Of a stretch of 64,000 nucleotides of DNA, positions 11,336 through 22,621 are shown one piece after another. Every line of letters begins with the position of its first letter. Within the stretch, counting starts at the first letter, position 1. Below the pieces are notes generated by a model. The model made no database searches and was not told the origin of the DNA. It worked only from the letters and a program-made list of their open reading frames with translations. The stretch covers positions 3,348,001 through 3,412,000 of the forward strand of contig JALJCS010000018.1 in NCBI GenBank assembly GCA_023055355.1. The letters are read 5' to 3'. Made by a program: the position numbers and the translations under genes. Source of the DNA: Agelaius tricolor. Lineage: Eukaryota; Chordata; Aves; Passeriformes; Icteridae.

Positions 11336-14300
11336 AAAGAGTGCGGTAAGAAAAGAGCCTGGTTAAAACCAACAGACATGGGGATGAACAAAAAAACCTG
11401 CACATCAGCAGCTCTGCAGAAATGTCTGTGAAATGGTCAGAAGGAGTTAAAAATCCAGTGGCTTGAGCAAACAGGGAAATGGCAGCATAGGAAACAAGAA
11501 AGAACTGCTCATGTTCTTTGTTTACCAGCTCTGTGTTAGCCATGTCAAAACAGTCTTTGAAGAGAAGGCAGGTTTGGAGTGGAGGCAGTAACTGAGATTC
11601 CATCTGCTGATATGGGAGAGGTACTGAGGGGGAAACTGGCCAGAACCTACTGACAGCTGTACAGATGCCTGGGCAGAGACAGCAGAACAACAGAACAGAG
11701 GAAAAGATGGAGATTCAGAAGAGCATATTCCACAACTGAGGGTAAAGTAACATAACTGAGATTAGGCAAGAGATAAAGAGAGTGTCCAGCATGGACACCT
11801 TCAGCAGCCACTGGGGATGAGTGAGGAAACTCATCAAGGCATTCAGCAAACCCAGGTGGTAGCTGTGGAACCAAAGTTCTCGGAAAGAATCTTTCCTTGT
11901 CCTCCAGTTTCAGTGCAAGATTGCTACACACACACAAATCCCTGCTTGCCCTTTTGAGCTGTGTGACAACACTGAGATTTCCTTCAGTCTCATGACCTCA
12001 TACATGGCTTTACATACTTCCCAGCACTATTTACTCACATGGGTATGTGTTTGCATGGCAGGGCTTTGAATCATGAAGCAGATACTTTTCAGAGACATAC
12101 CTGAGCTCTTAGTCAAACCAAGCTTTGCTGTGGGTTCTTACCCCAACCAGTAATTCTGTGTGAGCTGCAACCATGACCAACCCCTGTGAGGTTGCATCAG
12201 AACTTGTATCTGTTTCCTGGTCAGCACGTCTCAGAGGCAAAGCTCAGAAGAAAGAAGCCAACATCAGTAAAGCCCTTTGCTTTCCATGCACTGCAGGAGG
12301 TCCAGCAGGAAGAGCCACTACAGAGCTCAATGGTCCCTGCACAGCCTCACAAAGAGATTTCCTTGCAAACAAAGAGACTCCCTTGACTGTCACTAAGCAT
12401 TTGCCCTGTCTGTTGCTGCTTAACAACACAGAAATCGCTAATCCATCTGAAGAGAAAGGCAAACCACGTGCCTATTCCTCCTCCCCACAGCATCAGTACT
12501 TTTGCTAAGGGGCAAGTTCATTGGTACATCATTGTTTCCTTAAGTTATGTTCAAACTCCTTTGTTCCCCACTGTGAAGTAAACATTATTTCCCCTACCCC
12601 AACAGCAGGGTTTCATTTTCAAACAAGCTGCTTACCATACCCCAGCCAGAAGGCTGCAAAAGGTCTGCAAAGCAGAATTCAGTAAAATGTGGTGTTGTAC
12701 AGAAAATGCACATGACCCCAGATGTGCATGTACACACAGAGGTACCAACAGGCAAGAACCACCATCCTATGGGAGAATATCAGTCCCTCTACAGCTGTAA
12801 CCTGCCTCTGGCTAAGGCTTAGCAAAAGGTGCAAGTACAGAACTATAATGCTTTGCAATCACTACACACTGATATATACTTAGCTTGTCTATTTTGGCAA
12901 CCAATCCTTAGAGAAACAAATTTCACCATTAGGCTTTGAAAAAACTTCTGATTGTTTCACACTTAGTGCCTTGTACAAGGCCAGCAAACCAAGGCAGCTG
13001 CTACAGAACTACTCAGTCATTGCTTCAGATCCTCCTCTTCCAGCACACTCATGAATTCATTATCTTGTTCTTTTTTCAGACATCTCTCCTGAGCTGAAGA
13101 CTGTCTGCTTCAACAGAGCCTGCAACACTCCCTGATTATTCTTTCCAGCCATCACTGTGCCTTTTAGTGTCACCATTTATCCAGGAGCAAGCAGGCACAC
13201 TCTCTCTGCACAGTGCCACAGCTGTCTCCTGCTTCCCACCCCTTTCCCAGCCCACTCCCAGGGCAGCTCCTGCCATCCATCAAGCTAAAAGCAGAGCTCA
13301 AGTTGCACTGAACGTCACTGCAGCTGCAAGATCCCTCCCTCCAAGTGGGAATAGCTCCTCAGAGCCTGGCACTGCCCACGTGCAGCTCACCCCACTGCTC
13401 ACCCAGGGGACAGCACAGCCTCTTCCTGAAAACAGCCTCAGCTTCAGCCTGGGAAGTCTCACCATCCACAAGTTGCCACCTCTAAAACTAGGAAAAAAGG
13501 AACAGGAAGCCTAATTTAGATGGCTGATGGATATGTCACTCCATAAGTGCAGCCCTATGGCACAGCCTGGGGGCCTGGACAGGAGGACTTTTGGTCAGAG
13601 GGTAACATGATGCATGAAACAACCAGGAATGAAGAGAAGAAGGGAAAGCATGTTGGAGGAACACTTTTCTGTTAGCACAAGGGGTGCCCAAACAAAGAGC
13701 CTGCCAAGATGACCCAGTTTTTTCACCTTTTTCCCTCCTCTGAAAGGCCACGTACAAGGCTGGTGCTCCCAAATATCTCTTGAGGTCAGACTAATTATAG
13801 CCACCATAATTATTGCCCAAATGACGGGAGAGCAGTAGGAATCTGCTTCTACCTGTTGGCATCTTGTTACCTTGGCAAAACTGAGGAGAGCATGCATAAA
13901 ACCATCTGTATTTTTATACAGTAGGTGTTCACAGCTACTAATCCACCTGCAAAGAAATACCAGTCCCTATGGACAGCTGCCTGCAAGTCAGATCCTTCAA
14001 ATGCAATCTCCAGTGCAGGCAAATCCATGAAATAAAGAACTGTGCATAGGGGGGAGAGGGCAATCCAACCAGGGTGCTGAAAGAGGGTGAAATGCCTTCT
14101 CTTGCATAGGGAACAGTGCAACAAACAGCCCAGTGAAAACAAATGGGGGATTAGTAAATTAAACAAACAAACCAACCAAAGAAAATTAGCAGTCTGGAAC
14201 ACAGAACAAAACACCCCACAAGGACCCAAAAGTAATTAGCAGATTTCTGGAATTGAAAGGTGAGAAGTTGCTTGTTTTTAGGACAGCACAACAAGCACTG

Positions 14301-16231
14301 AACCTCGTGCTGCTGTGGTCAGGAGAAATCAGGTTTTGGGTCTGGCAGGTATTGATTCAGCTGGTCTTGGCAGAGATGAAGGTGGAGGGCAGGGTGAGAG
14401 GCCAGACCCTGAGAAGGACAACTGGGGCACCCTGATGTAACCCACCCCTTCCAATGCCTGCAGCACTAGGAAGCAGTTTTCCAATACAGAGCTCTAATGG
14501 AAAGTACATTTAACATCAACAATCCAGCTCCTGGCAACCAGCCTAGCATTTAAATTACATTTCATATGAACAGTATCCAAATGAAAAAGAGCACAAGTGG
14601 CTTTTAAATGGCACTGGCTCCGTGTTTCCCTCTTACCAGCTTATTTGTCAGCTCCATTTACTGATTGTATGAAAGGTATGTTAAGGATAAATTGTAAGAG
14701 ATTCCATTATTGCTCAGATTGTTTCCAGGAAAAGCTTCCTCCCTGGTTTGCCCTCCCACTTCACCAGGTAGCTCCATCAGCCATAATAGATGAGGAGGAA
14801 CAAGAGCTGCCCCCACCTTTTCTGACAAAAGCTGTTTGAAATTAAAGTAATTTCCAAAATGCAGGTCTAGGCAAAAGCAAAAAGCCCAGCTTTGTTCTGT
14901 AAAAGGAAAAGCTAAAACCCACTCTTCTGTTCAAGCCCATTTCCTTAAGAGGTGTCCTGGACTGCAGGACACTCACAGTCCTTGGGAAGAGGGGCATTTG
15001 CTCATGTTTAGCTGAGTGCCTGTCAGGCACCTCCTGCACAAAACAACTGCTGCTGCTCATGTGGCTGAAGCCATCAGACCTGGCAGCTCTGTGCAGTGAG
15101 CAGTGCTTTGGATGAACAAGCATTTAACCTTCCTGAGCCAGGTATTCCCTCCTCCTGGTGTCCTCCAAGTCCTCCAGAGATCTGAAATCTGCCTATGTGT
15201 GAAAATGGAAAGTGCAGATGATGTTTGAGGCTGATGCTGGTGTCTACAAACCATCCCAGCTCCCCAGTCCCATTGTCTGCCCAGCCTTCTTGGCAAAACC
15301 ATCATGGACATGCACAATTCCAGGTGATTTTGGGTTCAGAAACCAGGCTTTGATCAGTGCTAAAGGGCTGTCATGCTGACAGTTTTTGCCTCAGAGGCAA
15401 CATGCCTTGTGGAGTTCCACAGTCACAGATCTCCAGAGAGCTTTACCAATGCACCCTCACACCCACACAGCATTGCATGCCAGTATTTTTCTTCTTCAGA
15501 CAAATTTCAATGTCTCATCAATTGTTACCAACACACAAACCTCTACAAAAACACTACCCATCACTGACTGCCTGCCCACTGTCTACCTACATGTTCTGCA
15601 TGGCAGAAGGAAAGTATGAAGCTGACATAATTCCTACAACAAAGCATTAGTGGAAAAAACCCCAAATCCAATGCCCTGCTACTGTTACTACATGAACTGC
15701 AACTTTATGGGGGAAATTGTGCAGTTTTTCAGACATCTGATGAAAGGTTTTAGAAAACCTTTAGATGAAATATACTTTAACACCAGGAACTAACAATTAC
15801 AAAGATGGAAAGCATCACTTCACAGCCATGGTACTTGTTGCTGACACACCAGGTGAGACTCTGCCGAGGTACAGCAGTGCCTGGGGCAAAACACACCAAA
15901 AAGCAAAGTGCTTTACTGAAATAATTTCAGAGAGAAGTATCAACATCTTGATTTCAGGTTTTGAATGCTTTGGCATGCACTGCTCTTGTTCAAGTCCTTG
16001 TATAATGTGTTGCCTTAGATAATTCCAGAAATACATGACTATAATTTACTGTTAAAGTGGTGTACTGACTGTTTTAAGGTGCAATGAATACCAAAACAAC
16101 AAAAAACTCAATGAAAACTTCTGATTGTCAGGTAAAACTAGACCTGCAAATAACAGTTAAAGCAAGCAGCTTTGTATGTCTAACTGAGAACATGAAACAA
16201 GCAATTTGACTGGCAAGAAAATTAGTAAGCA

Positions 16232-16347
16232 CAGATAATACATTTGTATGTTATTCAGATAATACATTTGTATGTTATTCAGATAATACATTTGTATGTT
16301 ATTCAGATTTGTATGTTATTTAGATAATACATTTGTGTGTTATTCAG
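16232..16347 (+). repeat. 24-bp A/T-rich tandem repeat
   Basis: Unit AGATAATACATTTGTATGTTATTC repeated about four and a half times with exact 24-bp spacing, including one copy deleted to AGATTTGTATGTTATT. Confidence 0.95.
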
Positions 16348-17046
16348 TTCTGACAGCATTCCAGCCATGGAACACCAGCAGTCTTTCAGGAAAACTTCCC
16401 CAGCTCTGAAACACTGGTGGATTAAGTGGGAGATACCACCCAGAGCAGGATGATTTTCCAGCACCTCAAGCAGAAGCACACACAGCTCCCAAGGCACAGC
16501 TATGTTGCTGTGTGCAGACAGAAATATAAGCATTTTCTACAGCTGAGATCTCATTACTCAGAAGGAGATTTCCATGATAGGCTGGAAAATGGAATGAAAT
16601 TGAGATTTCTCCACCCCCCCCTCCGTGTTTTCTCACTTTTTCTGCTTTTCCATATCTTTCATGTGGCTCTAACAGGATGTTTTACTTTGCCTGTAGGGCA
16701 TATGCAAAAATCCTCTTTAATGTCTGCTTGTCACGGGCCACTCCCAGATTCTCCCAGTGGTCACCAAACCAAGAAAGGCTTTGCCTTACCCTGTCAGGGG
16801 CTGAAAAACTGCCCTCAATAGCTGGTAAGACCAAATAATACCTCAAGAATACTTGATAATCCTAGCGTGGAAATCTCTCTCTCTGATATTTAAGTGACAG
16901 AAACAGCAGCTTTTGTGCAGCATAAGGAATACAACAGGAGGTCCATTCCCCAAAGCTCCTGCAATCCCAGCCAGCTGTGGGCAGGCACTGGAGCACAGCA
17001 CTGCTCCCTCCCAGGACAGGGTGCTGATGGCAATTCCACACAAGGG

Positions 17047-17427
17047 GATCACAGAATCACAGAATTTCTAGCTTGGAAGAGACCTTTAAGATCATCGAGT
17101 CCACCCCATGTTCTAACACCTCAGCTAGATCATGGCACCAAGTGCCACATCCAGTCTTTTTTTAAACACATCGAGGGATGGTGACTCCACCACCTCCCTG
17201 GGTAGATGATTCCAGTATTTGACCACTCTTTATGTGGAAAACTTCCTCCTTAATTCTAGCCTGTATCTCCCTTGGCGCAGCTTGAGACTGTGTCCTCTTG
17301 TTCTGTCTGTTGTTGCCCGGAGAAAGACACCAACCCCCAGCTCACCACAGCCACCCTTCAGGAAGCTGAAGAGAGTGATAAGGTCACCTCTGAGTCTCCT
17401 TTTCTCCAGGCTGAACAACCCCAGCTG
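17047..17427 (-). mobile_element. CR1 LINE fragment (3' end)
   Basis: Starts GGGATCACAGAATCACAGAA, then TTGGAAGAGACCTTTAAGAT and CATCGAGTCCA: the classic CR1 3' terminus in reverse complement. It runs through CCTCCTTAATTCTAGCC and ends in CTCCAGGCTGAACAACCCCA. This is one of the longer, better-preserved copies in the window. Confidence 0.92.
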
Positions 17428-19570
17428 GGAAGGGCTCCCAGGACACAGCAGTGAGGGCAGCCCAGCACTGGCCTGTCCCTCAGCAGGGCTGTGAGGCCAG
17501 AACTTCAGCAGGAGCCCTGGGGAAGGCAGGCTCTCCCACGCTGGGCTGGGCAGGCTCTCAGGCTGCCTGTGGGAAGGCAGGCAGGGTGCCAGGCCTGGCA
17601 ATACCGACAGCCTGCCTGAATGACTCGGGTCCTTCCTATCTTCCCCTATTCCCAGAAATGACGGTGCTATTTTCTACTCATTGAGCCACTGGCTTTGAGG
17701 TCAGCAGGAGGAAGTTGAGAAAGGCAGGATACACAGCCCAGAGAGTAGAAAATGTCAATACTGACAGCAGAGAATGAGTGAACCTGCCCATTCAAGGCTC
17801 CAGTGCCCACGAGAAGTTTTCAGGGAGCCCTGACAAGCTTCCAGCCTTGCCACAGAGAGATCACAAATGCGACAGGAGAAATGCTGACCTGTTTCTTGAA
17901 CATCCAGAGTTACACAAACTTGTTCTGCCCTCATAGAAAAAAAATAAATCAGGTAACATATTAATCTGATCCTGCACAGAAGTACCTAAGAACAGGCAGC
18001 TCCTCTGTTTAGGGCACACAAAGCCCTCCAGGTACTTCTCCATCGTCCCAGTGCAATGCTACGAGCAGGAACATCTCTGCTTACACTCACTGAACACCTC
18101 TGGCTTTCTGAGCAGAAAACTACTGCCAATTTTAAATGCAGCATGGCCCTGGGGGACACAGGGCAGCAGAACAGCAGAGCTCTCTGCTCTGACTGACACC
18201 AGGGCATGGCCTTGCAGGGTCTGCTCAGACACACAGAGCCCCCACCCATGTCACAGTCACTCCTTTACAGGACAGGCTCCTCTTCGACCTCTGCTGCAAG
18301 GACACCCACCAGCCTCTGCAGATTATCAGTTACAGCTCTCACACCCTTCGGGGAATGACAAATCAGTATCTAACAAAGATGGCCTTTAGAGCATGTGAAT
18401 AAGGAGAAGAGGGTAGCAGACTTTGTGCTGCAGAAGTTCCTGTGCTTGGTAAAACCACTATTCTGCGCAGTAGGAGATTATTATCTAACATGCACATTAA
18501 TCCCTGACTGTCCCCAAAAAGCACTGAAATGCGATCAGAAAAATTTACAAAGTCTCAGTGTTTTCAGCCTCCTCCTCAGTCTACCTGATATAGCAATGTT
18601 ATTATTATCATCATCAAAAATTTCTAGGAAGAGTCACTTATTATTTAAGCAACTGATGAGAAATACCCCACTGCTAGCACAGCAGCACTTCCCACACCTT
18701 GTATCCTATCCCTGTATTTACACAGCACAAGGAGAAGGCAGCTGCTCAGCGCAGTCATTATAACTCACCCACACTCACCACCTTACTCAGACTTACCCTA
18801 TTTACAACCAGGTTGTTCACACACGTCTCGTAGTACAGGCATCAAAAGCAAAAAGTGTCTCTTTTTTTCCTTTCAGATAAAGCTAAACACGGAGCTGGGA
18901 TGAGTGGCACTAGCCTGGACAGAGAGGGGCTGCCCACATCCATGCGGCAGAGACAGGACACAAGTCCTCTCCGTCCCTCATTCTCCTATTTCACCGTGAC
19001 ATTTCATTATCCAAATGAGGTGTCCTCAGCTATAGCAACAGAAAACATAAATCCAGGACAACCATAACGGCTTTAAAGACACGATGCAGCACTCTTATTT
19101 TCACTCCGAGCGCTGCCATGCCTCTCGCTGTACACTAAATAAGCCCGAGCATCAGTTCCACCCGTGCCCACCCGCCCTGGGTGCCCGCCCTGGGTCACGC
19201 ACGGCCTCAGCCGGGCAGCGCCGCGTTCCCCGCGGACAGGGCAGCGCTGGGGGCCCCGGCCCCGCTCCCCGGGCCGGCCTGGACCTGTCCGGGGCAGCTC
19301 TCGGACAAAACCCGCACGGCCGGCGCTGCCAGGCAGGGCGGCACCCCCGGGCTGGGGGAGCTCACCGGGCCCCTCCTGCCGCGACCCCTCCGCAGCGCTG
19401 TCCGCAGGGCGGGCACGCACCGCGGGCGGCGAGGGACGGGACTGCTCCGGCCCTTCGCCTCCGGGTGCCTTCCTCCCTATGCTCCTCATCCTCCTCCTCC
19501 TCCTTCTCCTCGTCCTCATCAGTCCTGCGTGGCCCCGCTCCCCCCACCCGCCGCAGCTCCCACCCGCACG

Positions 19571-19645
19571 GAGCCGAGCCGAGCCGAGCCGAGCCGAGCC
19601 GAGCCGAGCCGAGCCGAGCCGAGCCCAGCCCAGCCCAGCCCAGCC
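19571..19645 (+). repeat. (GAGCC)11 followed by (CAGCC)4
   Basis: Perfect pentanucleotide array 19571-19625, then a single-base variant unit array to 19645. It lies in the CpG island, within the start of CYSTM1 intron 1 on the minus strand. Confidence 0.97.
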
Positions 19646-19678
19646 CGGGCCCCCCGGCCCCTCACGGAGCCCCGGTAC

Positions 19679-19735
19679 CTGCGCCCTGCGCGTCTCGCGC
19701 CGCCGCCCGCACCTGCTGCGCACCCCGCGGCACGG
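19679..19735 (-). other. CYSTM1: Probable CYSTM1 non-coding exon 1 (approximate 5' limit)
   Basis: On the minus strand, downstream of the CRE/GC-box cluster, two good splice donors occur: CAG|GTGCGG (exon end 19713) and CAG|GTACCG (exon end 19679). Either can join to the acceptor at 7699-7700. The 5' end is set only by the position of the promoter elements and is a guess. The exon holds no ATG-initiated ORF of note, consistent with translation starting in the next exon. Confidence 0.4.
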
Positions 19736-19743
19736 TGACGTCA
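19736..19743. promoter_or_regulatory. Perfect CRE palindrome TGACGTCA
   Basis: Exact 8-bp consensus for CREB/ATF binding, embedded in GGTGACGTCACG. A half-site ACGTCA lies at 19781-19786. Both sit just upstream of the presumed CYSTM1 first exon on the minus strand, a typical distance for a CRE-driven CpG promoter. Confidence 0.7.
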
Positions 19744-19754
19744 CGGGAGATAGG

Positions 19755-19834
19755 CCACGCCCCCTCCGAACGGGGCGGACACGTCACGGGCTGAGCCCCG
19801 CCCTAAGGGGCGTGCCCACAGTGGGGGCGTGGCC
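19755..19834. promoter_or_regulatory. Cluster of GC/KLF boxes in CYSTM1 promoter
   Basis: CCACGCCCCC at 19755-19764, GGGGCGG at about 19772-19778, CCCCGCCC at 19796-19803 and GGGGGCGTGGCC at about 19823-19834. These match Sp1/KLF family sites and lie upstream of the CRE on the transcribed (minus) strand. Confidence 0.6.
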
Positions 19835-19863
19835 AGAGGGAGCGGCCAGGGCGGCCCCGGGCC

Positions 19864-20412
19864 CTGTCCAGCTGCTGCCCCTGTCCCTGTCCCTGTCCCA
19901 GCTATTGTCCCTGTCCGTGTCCTAGTTACTGCTCTTGTCTCTGTCCCTGTCCCTACCCCGTCCCTGTCCCAACTATTGCCCCTGTCCCTGTCGTTGTCCC
20001 TCCCCTTCCCTAGCTACTCCTCTCGTTCCTGTCCCAGCTATTGCCCCTGTCCCTGTCGTTGTCCCTCCCCTTGCCTAGCTACTCCTCTCGTTCCTGTCCC
20101 AGCTATTGTCTCCTGTCCCTATCGTTGTCCGTGTTCCAGTTACTGCCCTTGTCTCGGTCCCTGCACCTCTCCCTGCCCCATCCCTGCCACAGTTATGGCC
20201 CTTGTCTCTGTCTGTGACCCGTCCCTGTTCTTGTCCCAGTTACTGCCACTGTCCCTATCCCAGCCCCATCCCTGTCACAGCCACTGTTCCTGTCCCCGTT
20301 CCTGCTCCTGTCCCTGCCTCAGCCGCTGCCAATGTCCCTGTTGCTCCGCATGTCCCTGTCCCTGTTGCTCTGCATGTCCCTGTCCATGCCCCTGTCCCTG
20401 TTGCCCCGGCCA
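19864..20412 (+). repeat. C/T-rich CCCTGT-type degenerate minisatellite
   Basis: About 550 bp built from TGTCCC/CTGTCC words with interspersed CAGCTATTG and CTAGCTACT motifs. Within it a 65-bp unit is tandemly duplicated (about 19976-20108). It begins immediately upstream of the CYSTM1 promoter boxes. The plus-strand ORF through it is an artefact of the repeat. Confidence 0.9.
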
Positions 20413-20512
20413 GGCAGCGGAGTCTCACCAGGGACCCCCGGGCACGGCAGGGCTGGGTAGGTCCTGCAGCCCCCCAAACCTCGCCCTCGCTCCCATCCCT
20501 GCAGGGCCAGAT

Positions 20513-20618
20513 GGGACACCTGGCTGGGACCGGGACACCTGGCTGGGACCGGGACACCTGGCTGGAGACCCAGACACCTGGCTGGAGACCGGGACACCTG
20601 GCTGCTGGAGACCGGGAC
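20513..20618 (+). repeat. About 20-bp minisatellite, five copies
   Basis: Units of the type GGGACACCTGGCTGGGACC / GGGACACCTGGCTGGAGACC, five times in a row with small variants (CAGACACC, GCTGCTGG). Confidence 0.92.
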
Positions 20619-21285
20619 CTTTGCACGGGCGCTGCCACCTGCTGCTGATAACAGGACACGTGCGCAGGAGAGGGTCCAGGCACAGAGCCTGGGAAAGCAA
20701 TTCCGGGCTTGCCCAGATAAAATAGGTCAAGGACACAGGTTGGAGCGTTCAGTCACCGTCCCTGCCCCTGGCACATGACGGTGACTCACTGGGGTGGCCA
20801 GCGGCGAGGGGACAGCAGCAGCCACCTGTGGAGGGATGCTGTGCCCAGGGGGTGTGAGCTGGGCTTGGGGACCCTGGTGGGAATGTGGCTGGGGACCGTG
20901 GTGGTCTCCAGGGAGTGGAGCAGCATGATCCTGCTCCTGTGTGTGCTCACACCAGCTTCTTTTTCCCAACCATCGATTAGTAGATCTAATCAGGCCAGCT
21001 TAATGCTGGGTCACTAATGAGGCTCAACCAGGAAGAAATTATTTAAATTAGTTACATGACGTGCTATATTCTTGGGTGAGAGAAAAACAGGATACACAGC
21101 TACCCCAAGAACTCAGCCAGCACCTGAAGGGTATCCCAAAGGAAACCTGCTGGCTGACAGGAGGTGTGGGAGATATTCAAGAGCCCTTCCAGGGCACCAA
21201 GAAGAGGCTGCACTTCCCTGGATGCAGGCAATGAGGCACCATCATTCCCCAGCCTTGTCTGCCCCAGCTGTGCTGCCCTCCTCAC

Positions 21286-21765
21286 ACAGAATCACAGAAT
21301 CATTTAAGTTGGAAAAGCTCTCTGAGATCATTGAATTCAATAATTCCTCCAGCACTGTCAAGGCCACCACAAAACTGTGTCCCGAAGTGCCACATCCACA
21401 TGTCTGTTAAACCCTCCAAGGATGGTGACCCCACCACTGCTGTGGGCAGCCTGTTCCAATGCCTGAACACCCTTCTGGTGAAGAAATTTTCCCCAATATC
21501 CAGCCTAAACCTCCCCTGGTGGAATCTGACACCATCCCCTCTAACCCTGTCACTTGTTGCCTGGGAGAAGAGGCCAACTCCCTCCTTGTTCCAATTTCCT
21601 GTCAGGGAGCTGTAGAGTGGCAGAAGGAGCCCCCTGAGCTTCATTTTCCCCAGGCTGAGCCCCCTGAGCTCCCTCAGCTGCTCCTCATCAGACCTGTGCT
21701 TCAGACCCTTCCCCAGCTCCATTCCCTTCTCTGGACGTGCTGCAGCACCCTGATGTCTGCAGAAC
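21286..21765 (-). mobile_element. CR1 LINE fragment (3' end), abutting the CCAA array
   Basis: CACAGAATCACAGAATCATT, then AAGTTGGAAAAGCTCTCTGA and GCCTGTTCCAATGCCTGAAC identify a CR1 3' end in reverse complement. About 480 bp long. The tetranucleotide array begins about 40 bp beyond its inner end. Confidence 0.92.
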
Positions 21766-21803
21766 CCCCCAGGAGGCAGTTTGCTGCACAGAGTGGGGAA
21801 AGA

Positions 21804-22621
21804 CCCCAACCAACCAACCAGCCGACCACCAACCAACCAACCACCAACCAACCAACCACCAACCAACCAGCCAACCAACCACCAACCAACCAACCAACCA
21901 GCCAACCAACCAGCCAACCAACCACCAACCAACCAACCAACCAACCACCAACCAGCCAACTGACCACCAACCACCAACCAACCAGCCAACCAACCAACCA
22001 ACCACCAACCAACCAACCGACCACCAACCAACCAACCAGCCAACCGACAACCAACCACCAACCAACCAACCGACCACCAACCAACCAGCCAACCAGCCAA
22101 CCACCAACCAACCAACCAACCAGCCAACCAACCAACCACCCCACCAACCAACCAACCAACCACCAACCAACCAACCAGCCAACCAACCAACCAACCAACC
22201 ACCAACCAACCAGCCAACCACTAACCAACCAACCAACCACCAACCAACCAACCAACCAACCAGCCAACCAACCAACCAACCACCAACCAACCAACCAACC
22301 AACCAGCCAGCCAACCAGCCAACCAACCAACCAACCACCAACCAACCAACCAACCAGCCAGCCAACCAGCCAACCAACCAGCCAACCACCAACCAACCAG
22401 CCAGCCAACCAGCCAACCAGCCAACCAACCAACCAACCAACCAGTCAGCCAACCAGCCAACCAACCAACCAACCCAGCAGCCAGCCAACCAGCCAACCAA
22501 CCAACCAACCAGCCAACCAACCAGCCAACCACCAACCAACCAGCCAGCCAACCAACCAACCAGCCAACCAGCCAACCAACCAATCAACCACCAACCAACA
22601 ACCAACCAGCCAACCAACCAA
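21804..22621 (+). repeat. 818-bp (CCAA)n-type tetranucleotide array
   Basis: Almost pure CCAA tetranucleotides with two kinds of variant: CCAG substitutions and three-base ACC units that shift the phase. The G-rich minus strand is a series of GG pairs spaced mostly by TT. Because neither unit produces stop codons, every frame is open for long distances, giving large but meaningless NQPTSQPT and GWLVGWLA ORFs. It starts about 40 bp from a CR1 copy. Confidence 0.98.

Larger units (their letters stand above)
7699..19678 (-). other. CYSTM1: CYSTM1 intron 1 (about 12 kb)
   Basis: Sequence between the coding exon's acceptor and the likely donor of the non-coding first exon. It holds a duplicated block of about 280 bp, two minisatellites near 9.2-9.5 kb, CR1 fragments at 9.67 and 17.05 kb and a 24-bp tandem repeat at 16.23 kb. 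From 11.4 to 16.2 kb and from 17.5 to 19.1 kb I see nothing identifiable. Splice support comes from both ends; no transcript evidence is available. Confidence 0.65.
19140..19865 (-). promoter_or_regulatory. CpG-island promoter of CYSTM1
   Basis: A sharp rise in GC and CpG content compared with both flanks, containing a perfect CRE, a second CRE half-site and at least four GC/KLF-type boxes in 130 bp. Its position upstream of the CYSTM1 coding exon on the same strand fits a housekeeping-type CpG promoter. It may also fire in the plus direction into the C/T-rich minisatellite next to it. The long ORFs across the island on both strands are GC artefacts. Confidence 0.75.

Noticed and set aside
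19073..20725. ORFs of 180-298 codons across the CpG island and CCCTGT minisatellite
   Set aside because: GC- and repeat-driven open frames, overlapping on both strands, with Pro/Arg/Ser or Pro/Val/Cys-only composition. The sequence is a promoter and minisatellite.
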